Source: an uncultured Microbulbifer sp. (GTDB lineage Bacteria > Pseudomonadota > Gammaproteobacteria > Pseudomonadales > Cellvibrionaceae). From it: 64,000 nt of DNA. The notes under the pieces were generated by a model, which saw nothing but the letters and a program-made list of their open reading frames with translations, was not told where the DNA came from and searched no databases. Below, piece after piece: positions 1 to 11,400 of this stretch. The stretch's first letter is position 1, and every line of letters begins with the position of its first letter. The position numbers and the translations under genes are program-made. Location of the stretch: positions 124,001 to 188,000 of the forward strand of contig NZ_CANNGQ010000004.1 of the NCBI RefSeq assembly GCF_947504145.1, written 5' to 3'.

Positions 1-1
1 G

Positions 2-97
2 ACCGACAACTGGACTCTGGCGTTTCGGGTATACATGCCGGACCAATCGGTGCAGAACAATGAGTACAAACTGCCGGAGCCCAAACCTGCTCCCTAG
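2..97 (+). CDS. C-terminal end of a truncated gene, possibly DUF1254/DUF1214 family
   Basis: An open frame enters from the left edge and stops with TAG at 95-97, giving about 31 residues (it includes NWTLAFRVYMPD and ends KLPEPKPAP). The spacing of the aromatic, arginine and tyrosine residues and the proline-rich tail resemble the end of DUF1214, the C-terminal half of DUF1254 proteins. That resemblance is from memory on a very short stretch. The gene points toward xylB but is separated from it by about 480 bases, so a shared transcript is unlikely. A weak hairpin at 123-143 follows, without a clear T-tract. Confidence 0.4.
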   Translation, partial: TDNWTLAFRVYMPDQSVQNNEYKLPEPKPAP

Positions 98-201
98 CCC
101 GGTATCGATTTATTCTGGCGAAACGGGTGACGGAATCGCCCGTTCGCTTTGCCGCACCCGCGCTGACAAAGCGCCGAGTACGGCTGACGTCACCAGTGAT
201 G

Positions 202-297
202 TCAGGATTTTTTCAGCACACATACCTGATCACCGTAGTAATTGTCGTCGTAGTTGCACTCCGCACCGACAACCGCCTGCCTATTGAAAACCTTCAT
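202..297 (-). CDS. Possible 31-residue small protein
   Basis: On the minus strand an ATG at 297-295 is preceded by GGGAG with about seven bases of spacing and opens a 31-codon frame ending in TGA at 204-202. The peptide starts MKVFNRQAVVGAEC, has a Tyr/Asp/Asn-rich middle and ends in two lysines and a serine. It contains two cysteines and no signal peptide. I recognise no family. It lies alone in the 478-base gap between the truncated first gene and xylB. The ribosome-binding site and non-random composition make it worth listing, but a chance ORF of this size is quite possible. I see nothing else coding in the gap. Confidence 0.3.
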   Translation of the reverse strand: MKVFNRQAVVGAECNYDDNYYGDQVCVLKKS

Positions 298-425
298 ACG
301 TTTACTCCCTGACTGATTGTTGAAAACAGGTGCAGGATAACCAGCGCCATCAAATAGCTTAAATCAAATAAATCTTTCGCCCTGATTATCAATGGCTATA
401 CATCGAGGATACCCATGACCCGAAA

Positions 426-437
426 TGTAAACGTCAT
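426..437. promoter_or_regulatory. Upstream half-type LacI-family operator
   Basis: TGTAAACGTCAT resembles the central-CG operators of LacI-family regulators (AAACGTTT core) with one good arm. It is about 80 bases upstream of the better palindrome at 504-517, a distance at which a tetrameric or dimeric regulator could bind both. The assignment is by similarity to the second site only. Confidence 0.35.
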
Positions 438-503
438 CATTTTTAACGCGATTACCACCTAGCTCTAGAATTTATCATGCACGTTAGGCAAACTAAGACA
501 AAA

Positions 504-517
504 TGAAAACGTTTACA
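504..517. promoter_or_regulatory. LacI-family operator upstream of xylBA
   Basis: TGAAAACGTTTACA is a near-perfect palindrome around a central CG, the usual architecture of LacI-family operators. It ends about 58 bases before the xylB start, where it would overlap a promoter. The LacI-type regulator at 3652-4668, directly downstream of xylA, is the natural candidate to bind it. I did not find this motif upstream of the uronate genes. Binding is inferred. Confidence 0.6.
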
Positions 518-575
518 TAATAGTGGATAGACTCTCCACACCAGTAAAGCGACCGATGGGAAGCTGATAACAATC

Positions 576-2108
576 ATGGACAAATTCAGTCAGTCGCAGG
601 CAAAAGCCGGCGTGATGAGTAGCGAACAGAACGTCTACCTGGGTATCGACGCCGGCACCCAGAGTCTGAAACTGCTGGCCTACGATGCGGGGCAGAAAGA
701 AATCCTGCACGTGAGTGCCGCCCCGCTGGAGCTGATCAGCCGCGACGACGGCAGTCGCGAACAGATAGCGGATTGGTGGCTGCACGCGCTGCGCCAGTGC
801 ATGAACGAACTGCCGGCGGAAATCAAAAAGCGCGTACGCGGTATCGGCGTCTCCGGCCAGCAACATGGCTTTGTGCCTTTGAACAGCGCGGGCGAGGTCA
901 TCGCCCCGGTGAAACTCTGGTGCGATACCAGCACCATCCCGGAGTGCGATGAAATCACCGCGCGCTTTGGCGGTGCCGAACGCTGCATTGATGCGGTCGG
1001 CAATCCGATTCTGCCGGGCTATACCGCGCCAAAAATTTTGTGGCTGAAGAAAAACAGCCCCGAGGCTTACGCGGAGCTCGCGCATATTCTTCTGCCCCAC
1101 GACTACCTGAATTTTTTCCTCACAGGAAGAATCTACACCGAGTACGGCGATGCCTCCGGCACCGGCTACCTGAATATTCTGCGCCGGGAATACGACCGCG
1201 CAATGCTCGCCGCCATAGACCCGGATCGCGATTTGCTGCCGCTGCTGCCACCGATCTACGAAGCCGGCAGCACCGTTGCACTCTCCGCAAAAGTCGCCGG
1301 CGAATTCGACCTGCCGAACGAGGTACACGTCTCCACCGGCGGTGGCGACAATATGATGGCCGCATTCGGCACCGGCTCGATTGCGCCCGGGGTACTCACC
1401 ATGAGCCTCGGCACCTCCGGCACCCTGTTTGCTTACAGCGACAAACCGGCCATCGATCCCAACGGCGAGCTGGCCGCCTTCTGTTCGTCTAACGGCGGCT
1501 GGCTGCCCCTGCAGTGCACCATGAACTGCACCGTGGCCACGGAAACCACGCGCAGGATGCTGGGCAAATCCATCGCCGAGTGCGAACAACTGCTGGAAGA
1601 ATCCCGGCCCGGCGCCGATGGATTGATCAGCCTGCCGTTTTACAGCGGCGAACGCACCCCCAACTTGCCCCACGCCCGCGCCAGCCTGCACGGCATGACC
1701 GACAGCAATACCACCGCGGCCAACCTGTGCCGCGCCGCCATGGAGGGGGCCACCTTTACCCTGCGCCGCGGCTTGGATGCGCTCAATCGCGCGGGTCAGC
1801 AGTTTACTGCCATCCGTCTCACCGGCGGCGGCGCCAAGAGCCCGCACTGGCGGCAGATGATTGCCGACGTATTCAACCTGCCGGTGGAAGTGCCGGCCCA
1901 GCAGGAAGGCGCGGCCTTCGGTGCCGCGATGCAGGCACTGTGGAGCTGTGGCGGCGCCGGTGAAGATCTCTGTGCTCTGACCGTAGAGCATCTCACCCTG
2001 GACAAATCCCTCGGCTGCACCCCCGATCGCGATACAGCCGCGGCGTATCAAACCCACTACCAACAATTCCTGGATCTGCTCAGCCAGCAGTATCCCCAAA
2101 TCCACTAA
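576..2108 (+). CDS. xylB: Xylulokinase
   Basis: This is a 510-residue FGGY-family sugar kinase that phosphorylates D-xylulose with ATP to xylulose 5-phosphate for the pentose phosphate pathway. The N-terminal phosphate loop ([15 protein letters not shown]) is followed by the xylulokinase-type GQQHG motif near residue 100. The substrate-side GGGDN and SLGTSG motifs lie near residues 255-275, and [11 protein letters not shown] in the second ATPase subdomain near 415. The length is normal for the family. The start at 576 has a GGAAG sequence at fair distance; an internal ATG at 615 would remove 13 residues and sits closer to the conserved domain. xylA begins 25 bases after the stop, so the two form an operon, probably controlled by the palindromes at 426-517. 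Confidence 0.93.
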   Translation: MDKFSQSQAKAGVMSSEQNVYLGIDAGTQSLKLLAYDAGQKEILHVSAAPLELISRDDGSREQIADWWLHALRQCMNELPAEIKKRVRGIGVSGQQHGFVPLNSAGEVIAPVKLWCDTSTIPECDEITARFGGAERCIDAVGNPILPGYTAPKILWLKKNSPEAYAELAHILLPHDYLNFFLTGRIYTEYGDASGTGYLNILRREYDRAMLAAIDPDRDLLPLLPPIYEAGSTVALSAKVAGEFDLPNEVHVSTGGGDNMMAAFGTGSIAPGVLTMSLGTSGTLFAYSDKPAIDPNGELAAFCSSNGGWLPLQCTMNCTVATETTRRMLGKSIAECEQLLEESRPGADGLISLPFYSGERTPNLPHARASLHGMTDSNTTAANLCRAAMEGATFTLRRGLDALNRAGQQFTAIRLTGGGAKSPHWRQMIADVFNLPVEVPAQQEGAAFGAAMQALWSCGGAGEDLCALTVEHLTLDKSLGCTPDRDTAAAYQTHYQQFLDLLSQQYPQIH

Positions 2109-2133
2109 ATTCAGCACCAACTGGAGAACAATA

Positions 2134-3468
<1,335 letters not shown>

Positions 3469-3524
3469 TTGATATCACCTCAACGTCAGATGACTCTTGA
3501 AAGGCCCGCGAAGGGCTCTGGTTT

Positions 3525-3550
3525 GGGCCTGCATTTGCAGGCCCTTTTTT
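3525..3550 (+). terminator. Intrinsic terminator after xylA
   Basis: GGGCCTGC and GCAGGCCC pair perfectly around an ATTT loop and run into six T residues. It ends the xylBA transcript; the regulator gene has its own promoter region between here and 3652. Confidence 0.92.
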
Positions 3551-3651
3551 AGAGGGCGGATATCATTCAGATGGCGTAGACGCTAACATCTGGCCCTCCG
3601 CCTGCCGAGACGCGCTGGTATCCCCGGAACAACCATTCAGAGGACAAACCC

Positions 3652-4668
3652 GTGTCCATCAAGAAAGTCGCCAAACTCGCCGGTGTTTCCACCGCCACCG
3701 TCTCCCGCTATCTCAACAGCCCGGAGCAGGTAAAGGAGAAGACCCGCAACAAGGTGCAGGCGGCGATCAGGGAAACCGGCTACGCGCCCAACTCGCTGGC
3801 ACGCAACTTCCGCCGTGGCAAAACCAGCCTGATCGTGGTGGTGCTGCCGGCCGTTGGCGACCCGTTTCTCGACAAGGTGATGCGCGGTATCTGGCGGGTC
3901 GCGGACGAGCAGGGTTACAGCATCCTGATCCGCGATACCCAGGCAAACTCCCACGAATTTGATGAGTACACCGATCTGGTATTCTCCAAGCAGGCGGACG
4001 GCATCCTGCTGCTGGCGAGCATCTCGCCCTTTGACGAAGCAGCCAGCAACCGAGACAACGAGCGCGCGCACCCGCCGCTGGTGCTCGGCCTGGAGAGTGT
4101 GAGCGCGGAGCTCAGCCACTTCCCCAGCGTGCGCGTGGACAATATCGCCGCCGCCATGGACGGAACCGACTACCTGATCCAGCTGGGCCATCAGCGCATC
4201 GGCTTTATTGCCGGCAAGCGGGACTCACTGCTCACCAAGGATCGGGAAAAGGGCTACCGCAAGGCCATGCGCCAGGCCAAGCTCGCGGTGTCGAACGACT
4301 GGATTGTGGAGGGCGAGCAGACCATCGATGGCGCCCGCCGCGCGACCCGGCGCCTGCTGGATCTGGAGCAGCGCCCCACCGCCATCTTCTGTGCCAACGA
4401 TGAGATGGCCCTCGGCGCCATGCACGAAATCAAGAACGCGGGACTGAAAGTCCCCCGGGATATTTCGGTGATCGGCTTCGATGATATCCGCTACGCGGAG
4501 ATTGCCGACCCTCCCCTGACCACCATTTCACAACCGGCGGAAGAGATCGGTGAACGCAGCATGCGCCGCCTGTGTCAGGCCATCGACGGCAGCGATGGCG
4601 ACAGCGCACCGGAGATGCTTCCGCACAACCTGATCGTACGGAAATCCACGGGTAAGGCACCGGGCTGA
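3652..4668 (+). CDS. LacI-family regulator, probable xylose regulator
   Basis: This is a 338-residue repressor with a LacI helix-turn-helix at residues 4-25 (KVAKLAGVSTATVSRYLN), a hinge helix near 48-58 and a periplasmic-binding-protein-like effector domain to the end. The effector domain has the typical DNIAAAMDGTDYLIQLGH and FCANDEMALGA segments and the late IGFDDIRYAEIADPPLTTISQP strand. A GTG start is supported by AGAGGA about eight bases upstream. It lies immediately downstream of xylBA on the same strand but beyond a terminator. Its probable target is the CG-centred palindrome upstream of xylB, so a xylose-responsive XylR-like role is likely from context. Other pentose or glucoside effectors cannot be excluded. 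Confidence 0.85.
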   Translation: MSIKKVAKLAGVSTATVSRYLNSPEQVKEKTRNKVQAAIRETGYAPNSLARNFRRGKTSLIVVVLPAVGDPFLDKVMRGIWRVADEQGYSILIRDTQANSHEFDEYTDLVFSKQADGILLLASISPFDEAASNRDNERAHPPLVLGLESVSAELSHFPSVRVDNIAAAMDGTDYLIQLGHQRIGFIAGKRDSLLTKDREKGYRKAMRQAKLAVSNDWIVEGEQTIDGARRATRRLLDLEQRPTAIFCANDEMALGAMHEIKNAGLKVPRDISVIGFDDIRYAEIADPPLTTISQPAEEIGERSMRRLCQAIDGSDGDSAPEMLPHNLIVRKSTGKAPG

Positions 4669-4906
4669 ACCCTTCGCCCCGTCGGCGGTTCGGCCCTTCA
4701 TTTATCTGCAGATCACCGGAAATTTGCGCTGAGTCTCACGGCAGCTGGGATTTGCGCGCAAACTGCACTAAGAACGGCGAAACCAATCAGTTTTACACTA
4801 CAGTTAAAAGGTAGCTGCCCCGTCCGGTACCACATGGCTCGGGATGGTCAGACTACAGAGAGCAGCAAGACGAGCAGCAGCGTATAACGTAGTAGAGGTC
4901 GCCACC
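4669..4906 (+). other. Intergenic region without recognised features
   Basis: This is the gap between the LacI-type regulator and the small ORF at 4907. I see no hairpin with a T-tract, no GntR-type palindrome and no convincing coding frame. The stretch ACACTACAGTTAAAAGG near 4795-4811 is relatively AT-rich and could hold a promoter for the downstream genes. Confidence 0.4.
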
Positions 4907-5086
4907 ATGAATACGCCTTTGCCGGTAAAATCCCGGGGTTCACACAAATCCGCCACACTGACTGCACATCAGAAGTCAGATCAGGTTCAGCCGAGCGCAC
5001 AATCCAAAATCGGCAAAAGCGTCAGCAATCTGAGCCTGCGCTATCCAAAAGACCTGGAACGGTGTTTTGTACTTGGTAACAACTGA
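4907..5086 (+). CDS. Small hypothetical protein, 59 residues
   Basis: The frame starts at ATG 4907 and stops eight bases before the flavin reductase gene. AGAGG lies about ten bases upstream of the ATG. A longer frame opening at 4844 lacks such a site. The peptide is rich in Ser, Lys and Gln with no membrane segment. The second half (SNLSLRYPKDLERCF) looks more ordered than the first. I do not recognise a family. The tight spacing to the next gene suggests co-transcription with it or a leader role. Confidence 0.4.
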   Translation: MNTPLPVKSRGSHKSATLTAHQKSDQVQPSAQSKIGKSVSNLSLRYPKDLERCFVLGNN

Positions 5087-5094
5087 GCAATACC

Positions 5095-5667
5095 ATGGCA
5101 TCCAAGCCACTGAAGATCCTTGCCATCGCCGGTAGCCTGCGTAAAAGTTCCTTCAATCGCGCAGCCCTGCTGACCGCGGAGGAAATGGCCGGCGACAGCG
5201 CCCGGTTTACCTACGCCAACCTGGCCGGTATCCCGCTCTATGATCAGGACCTGCGGGATACGGGCGTGCCCGAAGCAGTGGAAACCCTCAGCCAGCAAGT
5301 TCTCGATGCAGACGCCATCCTGTTCTCCACCCCGGAGTACAACTACTCGGTGTCCGGCGTACTGAAAAATGCCATTGACTGGCTCTCCCGCGTCGATCCG
5401 CAACCCTTTGCCGACAAACCCGTGGCGGTGATGAGTGCCAGCATGAGCGCCTTTGGCGGCGCGCGGGCACAATATGACCTGCGCCGTATCCTGATTTATC
5501 TGGATGCGCATTTCGTGAATAAACCGGAAGTGATGATCAGCTTCGCCCACAAAAAATTTGATGAGAGCGGAAAGCTGACCGACGAAGTGACCAGGAAGTT
5601 TATTGGCGACCTGGTGAGCGCTCTCGGGACGTGGCAGCAGCGCCTGAACAGCGGAAGTAACTCGTAG
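5095..5667 (+). CDS. NADPH-dependent FMN reductase (ChrR/YieF-like quinone reductase)
   Basis: This is a 190-residue flavodoxin-fold oxidoreductase. The phosphate-binding loop for FMN is GSLRKSSFNRA at residues 13-23. The ring-side motif TPEYNYSVSGVLKNAIDWLSR is at 79-99, with another conserved loop, SMSAFGGARAQ, at 119-129. The length and motifs match soluble NAD(P)H:quinone or chromate reductases that protect against oxidative stress. The true electron acceptor is unknown. It is not obviously tied to the carbohydrate genes around it. Confidence 0.88.
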   Translation: MASKPLKILAIAGSLRKSSFNRAALLTAEEMAGDSARFTYANLAGIPLYDQDLRDTGVPEAVETLSQQVLDADAILFSTPEYNYSVSGVLKNAIDWLSRVDPQPFADKPVAVMSASMSAFGGARAQYDLRRILIYLDAHFVNKPEVMISFAHKKFDESGKLTDEVTRKFIGDLVSALGTWQQRLNSGSNS

Positions 5668-5730
5668 CGAATAGCAAAGGCTGTGCGCACCGCTCTGGCC
5701 ACAGAAGGTGACCAGAACGAGTGTGACTGA

Positions 5731-5955
5731 TCAGGCGGGAACCCGCTGGATATCCGCGGTTTCGGACTGGTCAGACTTACCCCGATTCCACCACTTCTCA
5801 TGGAAGTAGAACGCCACGGTATTGCAGGCGGGCTCCACCAGCGCCAGGGCACTGCCGACCCAGATATCACCCGTCATCAGATACCCTACCGCAAAGGCCA
5901 CGGCCATATGCACAGCGGCAAAACTACAGGTCTTGGTCATGGCTTGCTGTTTCAT
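5731..5955 (-). CDS. DUF2061 family small membrane protein
   Basis: This 74-residue protein has two hydrophobic stretches (FAAVHMAVAFAVGYLMTGD and WVGSALALVEPACNTVAFYF) and ends with a HEKWWNR segment. This is the pattern of DUF2061: a short two-helix membrane protein with a conserved Glu-Pro in the second helix and a HExxW after it. I chose the ATG at 5955 because GAGGG sits about eight bases upstream. A longer frame from 5988 adds 11 residues without a better site. Function unknown; it stands alone. Confidence 0.75.
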   Translation of the reverse strand: MKQQAMTKTCSFAAVHMAVAFAVGYLMTGDIWVGSALALVEPACNTVAFYFHEKWWNRGKSDQSETADIQRVPA

Positions 5956-6147
5956 GGAATCACCCTCTTGCACCTGCGCGCTCTTCACGAAACACGCAAC
6001 TGATCAAAAAACCACCAGATCACTATGCACATTATCGAGAATGGTTCCTATTTTTAAAAGCCAACCAAGTCGATCCCTTTAATTGAAACGACCAATGAGT
6101 CGGGCAGCCACCAGGGTGACCCGCCACTCCGGCCGAACCGGCGCGCT

Positions 6148-6903
6148 TCAGTCGTAACTGAAAGTCAGGTGTTTGGGCGTCGCCTCACGGACCTTTTCGA
6201 CAAGTGGGTGCTGCATCTTTTTCATTTCCCGGAGCACCAGCTGTGCCACTTCCCGTGCCCCAAGTTGATTCAGGTGGGTGTCATCGCGAACACCATTCGG
6301 GTAGTTCGGATGGGTAGCGGGTTTTATATGTAGAAAACGCAGTGTGGAATTTTCATCGCCTTGCTGCTGAAAGTAGTCCCGGGTGATCGCATCCATATCA
6401 ATGAAGTCTACCTTCTCCTCTTTGGCCACTTCCCGGCTCAGCGGTGCATAAGGGTGGGTATGCTTGATGGATCCATTTTCGTCAAAATAGCGCCGCGTGA
6501 TCGGGCTCATCAACAGGGGGAATGCGCCTTTTGCGCGCACTTCACCAATGAAACGCGCCAGATTGGCTTTGTATTGTTCCGGCGTGGTGTAGCGGTCTTT
6601 CTTGTGTTCTGACTCGTCATTATGCCCAAACTGGATAATGACAAAATCACCCGCCTGCAGCGCCTTCTCGATCCTGCCCCAGTGTCCTTCTTCAATAAAT
6701 GTCCGTGTACTCCGGCCATTCATTGCATAATTTTCGACGTTAATACGCTCATCAAAAAACAGCGCAAACGGCATTCCCCAGCCAGTTTCCGGAAAGTCCG
6801 CATCCGCCTTTATCGACATGGTGGAGTCGCCAGCCATATACAAAGTTTCGGCGCTGGCAGCCAAAGGCAGCAGCAGCGCAAGGGAAAAAAATATTCTTTT
6901 CAT
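6148..6903 (-). CDS. SGNH/GDSL esterase, rhamnogalacturonan acetylesterase type (CE12)
   Basis: The predicted role is to remove acetyl groups from pectin or rhamnogalacturonan so that lyases can act. The 251-residue protein starts with a Sec signal peptide (MKRIFFSLALLLPLAASA). Block I is MAGDSTMS with the nucleophile Ser27. Block II is GRSTRTF, block III is FGHND and block V is DDTHLN near residue 205 with the catalytic Asp and His. These are the four SGNH blocks in the RGAE-like arrangement. The start at 6903 is chosen over an upstream frame because the signal peptide begins there. It follows the PL10 lyase gene by 82 bases on the same strand and is probably co-transcribed. Confidence 0.87.
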   Translation of the reverse strand: MKRIFFSLALLLPLAASAETLYMAGDSTMSIKADADFPETGWGMPFALFFDERINVENYAMNGRSTRTFIEEGHWGRIEKALQAGDFVIIQFGHNDESEHKKDRYTTPEQYKANLARFIGEVRAKGAFPLLMSPITRRYFDENGSIKHTHPYAPLSREVAKEEKVDFIDMDAITRDYFQQQGDENSTLRFLHIKPATHPNYPNGVRDDTHLNQLGAREVAQLVLREMKKMQHPLVEKVREATPKHLTFSYD

Positions 6904-6985
6904 ACTATGTAATTGTTTACCTCTACTGTCAGAGCCCGGTACGCTGTTCACCAGTGTACGGGCTATCTGTTTGCAAGAAATCCGA

Positions 6986-8245
6986 TTAGAAGTAGCCCAC
7001 ACTCTCGGCATAGCCGATCAATTCACTACCGTAGTTTCCGCCCCACTCGTAGCCATAGCGGCGCTCGGGATCAATAGCCATGATGTTGTACTGTTTGATA
7101 CCGGAACGGTCGGCAAAGAAACCAACATCCTGCTCCAGGTCGTAGAAGCGGTACCACATGGTGCTTCCGGATTTTGTCTGAATCGGGTTGTGAGAGTCAT
7201 CGTCACTACCGCCTGAGCGCTTGACGTAGGCAGTATCTGCTTCCTGCACTACCGGGCTCCGGTACCACGCCAGGGCGGCGCGCACAGCGGCTTCCACTTC
7301 GACCGTTTGCCGCTGGGACATCAAGAAGGCAGTCACCAGCATGGATTCCTTACCGCTCTTGGATGGCAATTCGTAGTCGCGCGCTCCACGGGGTTCATAG
7401 CTTATCGGGTCGTGCTGCGCACACCAGACGGTTTTGGCATCGGCCTGTACGATCTGTGCGTTAAGGATAAATTCCACACCGTCATCTATGGCGGTCTCGA
7501 TACGCGCGCGCTGATCTTCGCTGAACAGATCGCCATCCAAGGGCGCTTCCTGACGCGCGGCGTGATCAAGCAAGATCAGCACCCGTGCCATGGCACCATC
7601 ATTAAAGGTCACATGGTTGGAATAAGTGGTGCCGGTGCGCTTGGGGTACACCTGCGGCCAGCCACCGGATTCGTATTGCATGGTGAGCAGAAATTCCAGC
7701 GCGTTGCGTGCCGCATCGCGGTAGCTGTTGTCGCCGCTGCGTTGGTACACATCCGCCAGGAACATTAGTTCGGTAACGGTCGCATCGTTGTCGATCGTGC
7801 CCAACTCCACACCGCCTTCACCGGTCCAGTCGGATCGCGCACTGCTGCCATTCCAGGTTGTGTCGTACTTGGATACATCGTATTTGTAAAAGCCACCGTG
7901 GGGCATCTGCCAAGTGATCATGTTGTCCGCACGGGTTTCGTCCGCCGAAAGACTGCCACCCAACCAGGATTTGTAATTATCCAACTCACCGTAAATCGGA
8001 TTGCCCGTCTGCGAGAGCATTGGCGCTTCACCGCCGGAAGAAGACGAGCTGGAACTGCTGCCGCCAGATGATGAGCTGCTGGAAGAGCTGGAGGAAGAGC
8101 TTGAGGATGAACTTGAGCTGGATGAACTGCTGGACGCGTCGAAGACCGGAGGGTTGGCATCGGAGCCACCACTGCCGCCACCACAAGCGGTCAGCAGTAC
8201 GGATACCGCAACAGCGGCGATGCTTGGAAATAGTTTGAACTGCAT
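6986..8245 (-). CDS. Pectate lyase, PL10 family, surface lipoprotein with poly-Ser linker
   Basis: It is predicted to cleave polygalacturonate by calcium-dependent beta-elimination. The 419-residue protein has a lipoprotein signal with lipobox LTAC (Cys21), a linker of mostly serines at about residues 38-72 and an (alpha/alpha)3 PL10 catalytic domain to the end. Family signatures are GTIDNDATVTEL, GGWPQVYP and VTFNDGAM. The PRGARDYELPSKSGKES segment near residue 285 contains the arginine expected to act as base. The C-terminus YEWGGNYGSELIGYA matches the end of the Cellvibrio Pel10A type as I recall it. It is downstream of a TBDR gene but separated from it by a terminator. Confidence 0.9.
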   Translation of the reverse strand: MQFKLFPSIAAVAVSVLLTACGGGSGGSDANPPVFDASSSSSSSSSSSSSSSSSSSSSSSGGSSSSSSSSGGEAPMLSQTGNPIYGELDNYKSWLGGSLSADETRADNMITWQMPHGGFYKYDVSKYDTTWNGSSARSDWTGEGGVELGTIDNDATVTELMFLADVYQRSGDNSYRDAARNALEFLLTMQYESGGWPQVYPKRTGTTYSNHVTFNDGAMARVLILLDHAARQEAPLDGDLFSEDQRARIETAIDDGVEFILNAQIVQADAKTVWCAQHDPISYEPRGARDYELPSKSGKESMLVTAFLMSQRQTVEVEAAVRAALAWYRSPVVQEADTAYVKRSGGSDDDSHNPIQTKSGSTMWYRFYDLEQDVGFFADRSGIKQYNIMAIDPERRYGYEWGGNYGSELIGYAESVGYF

Positions 8246-8280
8246 GGATTCACCTGGAACTCTAGTGATCGTCTACAACC

Positions 8281-8302
8281 AAAAAAGCCCCGCAAGCGGG
8301 GC
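8281..8302 (-). terminator. Intrinsic terminator after the first TBDR gene
   Basis: On the minus strand GCCCCGC and GCGGGGC pair around a two-base loop and are followed by six T residues. It lies between the TBDR stop (8409) and the PL10 start (8245), so the lyase probably has its own promoter in the short space left, or depends on readthrough. Confidence 0.85.
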
Positions 8303-8367
8303 AAAAATGGCGAAACAACAATGAACGTATTGTGACCAAAACCTAACCGATTGAGCCAGTCAGGCGT

Positions 8368-8398
8368 TGCGGGTGGGCACCCCGAGTGCCCACCCGCA
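8368..8398 (-). other. 13-bp perfect hairpin just after the TBDR stop
   Basis: TGCGGGTGGGCAC and GTGCCCACCCGCA form a perfect 13-bp stem with a five-base loop, starting about ten bases after the TBDR stop codon. There is no T-tract after it. It precedes the conventional terminator at 8281-8302 and could protect the mRNA 3' end or mark a differential-stability boundary. Confidence 0.7.
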
Positions 8399-8408
8399 CT
8401 TACACTTT

Positions 8409-11400
8409 TTAGAACTGTACGTTTACACCCATCTGATAGGTAGGCCCGTACGTCTCGCTCAGGTACATCATGTGCCCGCTGGAGTACTCGTTACCTTCAA
8501 AGTACTGGATGTTGCTTTGATCGGTGATATTCACCGCATCCAGGTACAGTTTTACGTTGTCGTTCACGCTGTAAGTGGCCTTGATGTCGAAGGTCACACC
8601 GGCATCCTGGTACACATCAGACCAGGCAGCACAGTCCTGGGAGTAGCCCAGGGCCGCGTCTGCTGCAATATCTGCTTCGGTGCAGGAACCGATGCGCTTG
8701 AGGATTTCGCTGCGGTAGTTGGTAATAAAACGTACGGAGAAATCGTTGTTTTCCCAACCCAGCGTGGTGTTCACCGTTACATCGGCCTGCTCCGGCAGAC
8801 GGATGGTTTCGGCGCGCACGCTTTCACCAACGTCCGCTTCCGAGTGCAGCAACGTGAAGTTGGATTGAATGAAGAAGTTCTTCAGCAGGCCTTCGACAAA
8901 GTACTGGTTGTAGGTCATTTCGAGACCGTAGACCTCAGCACCTTTACCGTTCAGGTAAGTCTGCGCGTTGGTCAGCTGCAGGTTCGACGGAATGTTGAAC
9001 ATGGTGACCTGATCCACCGGCAGGGTGTATGGCAGGTCGGCCAGCTTCAGATCGGCACCGGCGACTTCTACGATGAAATCGTCAATCTGCTTATAGAACG
9101 CCGCCCCCTGAATAAACAGGTTTTCACTGGCGTACCAACCCAGAGAAATATCGAAGTTGGTCGCAGTCATCGCGTCCAGCTTCGGGTTGCCGATTTCCAA
9201 TACATTGTCCGCAGACATTTCCAGATTCTGCGCTTTATACCCATCGGTGAAATCTTCTTCGGCAATTTCGCCCTGCAACTCAGCAGGCCGGTCGTTACAC
9301 TCCTTGCCTGCTTCCAAGTTTGCTGCTGGGTCATAGTTACAGAAGATCACCCGGTCGCGCACTTGCGCATAAGCACGAGCTTCGTCGAAAGACGGACGGG
9401 AGAATGAAGTCCACAGAGATGCACGCAGCAACAGGTCGTCGCGCAGCTCGTCTCGGTAGTGCAGGCTGGGGAAGAAACCACTGTAGGAGTTGGATGTATC
9501 GTCCAGTGGTACTGCAATATCGAAAGACTCCAGCTGGTCGGCACTCTCATCGCGATCGTTGCGGATCGAGAGATAACCGGTAGAGTTGAAGTCGGTCTGC
9601 TCATAGCGCACACCGGCAATCAGGGCACCGGTGTCGGTTACCTGGAACTCGCCCATGATGTAAGCAGCGGCGGTATCTTCGGTAATTTCGTAGTCGTTGC
9701 GGGTACTTTCCAGCTCACGCTGTTCCGGGTCGTAGCTGTCGGCAATTTGACGGGTGGCGGCAATCAGCCGCTCAGCTTCAGCTTGTGTGATAAACGCATG
9801 GTCGAACAACGGGTTATCCGGCATGAAGGTTTCGAAATCACCAAGACGCGCACCAGCGTTGTCGAGGCACTCTTGATCACCATCACAGCCAGCAACGCGC
9901 TTGTCATTGGGAATGATACTTACACGATTTTTATCGCGATTACGCTCGCGGTTTTTGATTTTGAAACCGGTTTTTACAAAGTTGACCGGGCCCATGTCAA
10001 AATCTTTGCGCAGGTTCGCCATCGCTTGGCTCAGACTGTCTTCGCGATAGCTGTCTTCCATAAACAGATTGTCGTACAGCATATACGGCTGCACGACCTC
10101 TCCGTACTGGTATCCGGAGGGGCCGAAACCGTTCGCACCTTCAACATTTTCAATGCCCGCAAGATCACCCAGCTGGTCCGGGTGAATTATCTGACCATTG
10201 AGAAAATCTTCGCCGGTGTGCCCCAGCGCAGTGATATCCCGCGAACGGAACTGTACCCGGCGGCCGTCAGGCGAATCCTGAGTGGCGCTTGAGTAAGTGA
10301 CTTCGTAATCCGCGGTCCAGTTGTTGCCGAACAGGTTCTCACCGCCGAGTGAGAACACTTTGGTGTCGCTTTCCGATTCCTGCATAAAGAACTGGTGCTG
10401 CAAGTCAATGCCACCGGAACCAAATACATTGTTCGCTGCATCCAGGTAGACCACTTCATCCGCGTCCGCCTGGCCCCAGCGATAGTACTCACGCAGGGCA
10501 GTATCTTCGTCGGTGTACACGGTGTTGCTGAAGCGTGCGTAGTACTTGCTGTTATCGGTCGGGCGGTATTCCAGGTCGAAGATACCGGCGATGCGCTCAC
10601 GTTCGGCATTTTCCTGACGGTTTTGCAGTTCAAACGGGATCAACATCGGGCTGTCAGCGCCATCCAGCGTCATGTAGCGCGGCAGGCTGCTATCGTGGGC
10701 GCGGGACTCGTAGCCCTCAGTAACGCGATTCTCGTAAGACAACGAGTAGCTGAAACCAATGGTTTCATCGGCAAAAATATTGGTGCCTTGCAGGGTCAGT
10801 TTGGGTGAGGTCTCCCCGCTCTGGTCCTGGAATGCGCCTTGGGCACGCACCTTGAACGTATCTTTTCCTCGATCCAGTGCGGATACGGTCGTCACATTGA
10901 CGCTACCACCGATGGAGTTGAGATCCATATCCGGCGTCAGTGATTTTAGCACTTCGATCGACGAAAGCACGTCGGCTGGCAGAGCATCCAAAGAGAAACC
11001 ACGGCTCTCACTATCAGCCGGGCCGCCGCCACTGTTTGCCATTTCCGAGCCGTTCATCTGTACCGAAACAAAACCCGGGCCAAGGCCGCGAAGATTGATG
11101 AACTTACCTTCACCTTCGGAGCTCTGCAGGGTAATGCCCGGAAGGCGCTGCAAGGATTCCGCCACATTCTGGTCAGCGAAGTTGCCGGAGTCATCCTGAG
11201 TAATCACGGAGCTGAACACATTTTTGTCGCGTTCGGCAGCGCGCGCGTTGAGCTCCGCACTTTTCACGCCTTCTACATATACTTCTTCAATAGAGTAATC
11301 GGAAGTTTCTTCTGAGGTATTTCCTGCTTGCTCAGTTGCTTCCTGAGCCATCAGGCTGGTGGAAGCGGCCATGGCGATGGCCACGGCGAGAATCTGTTTT

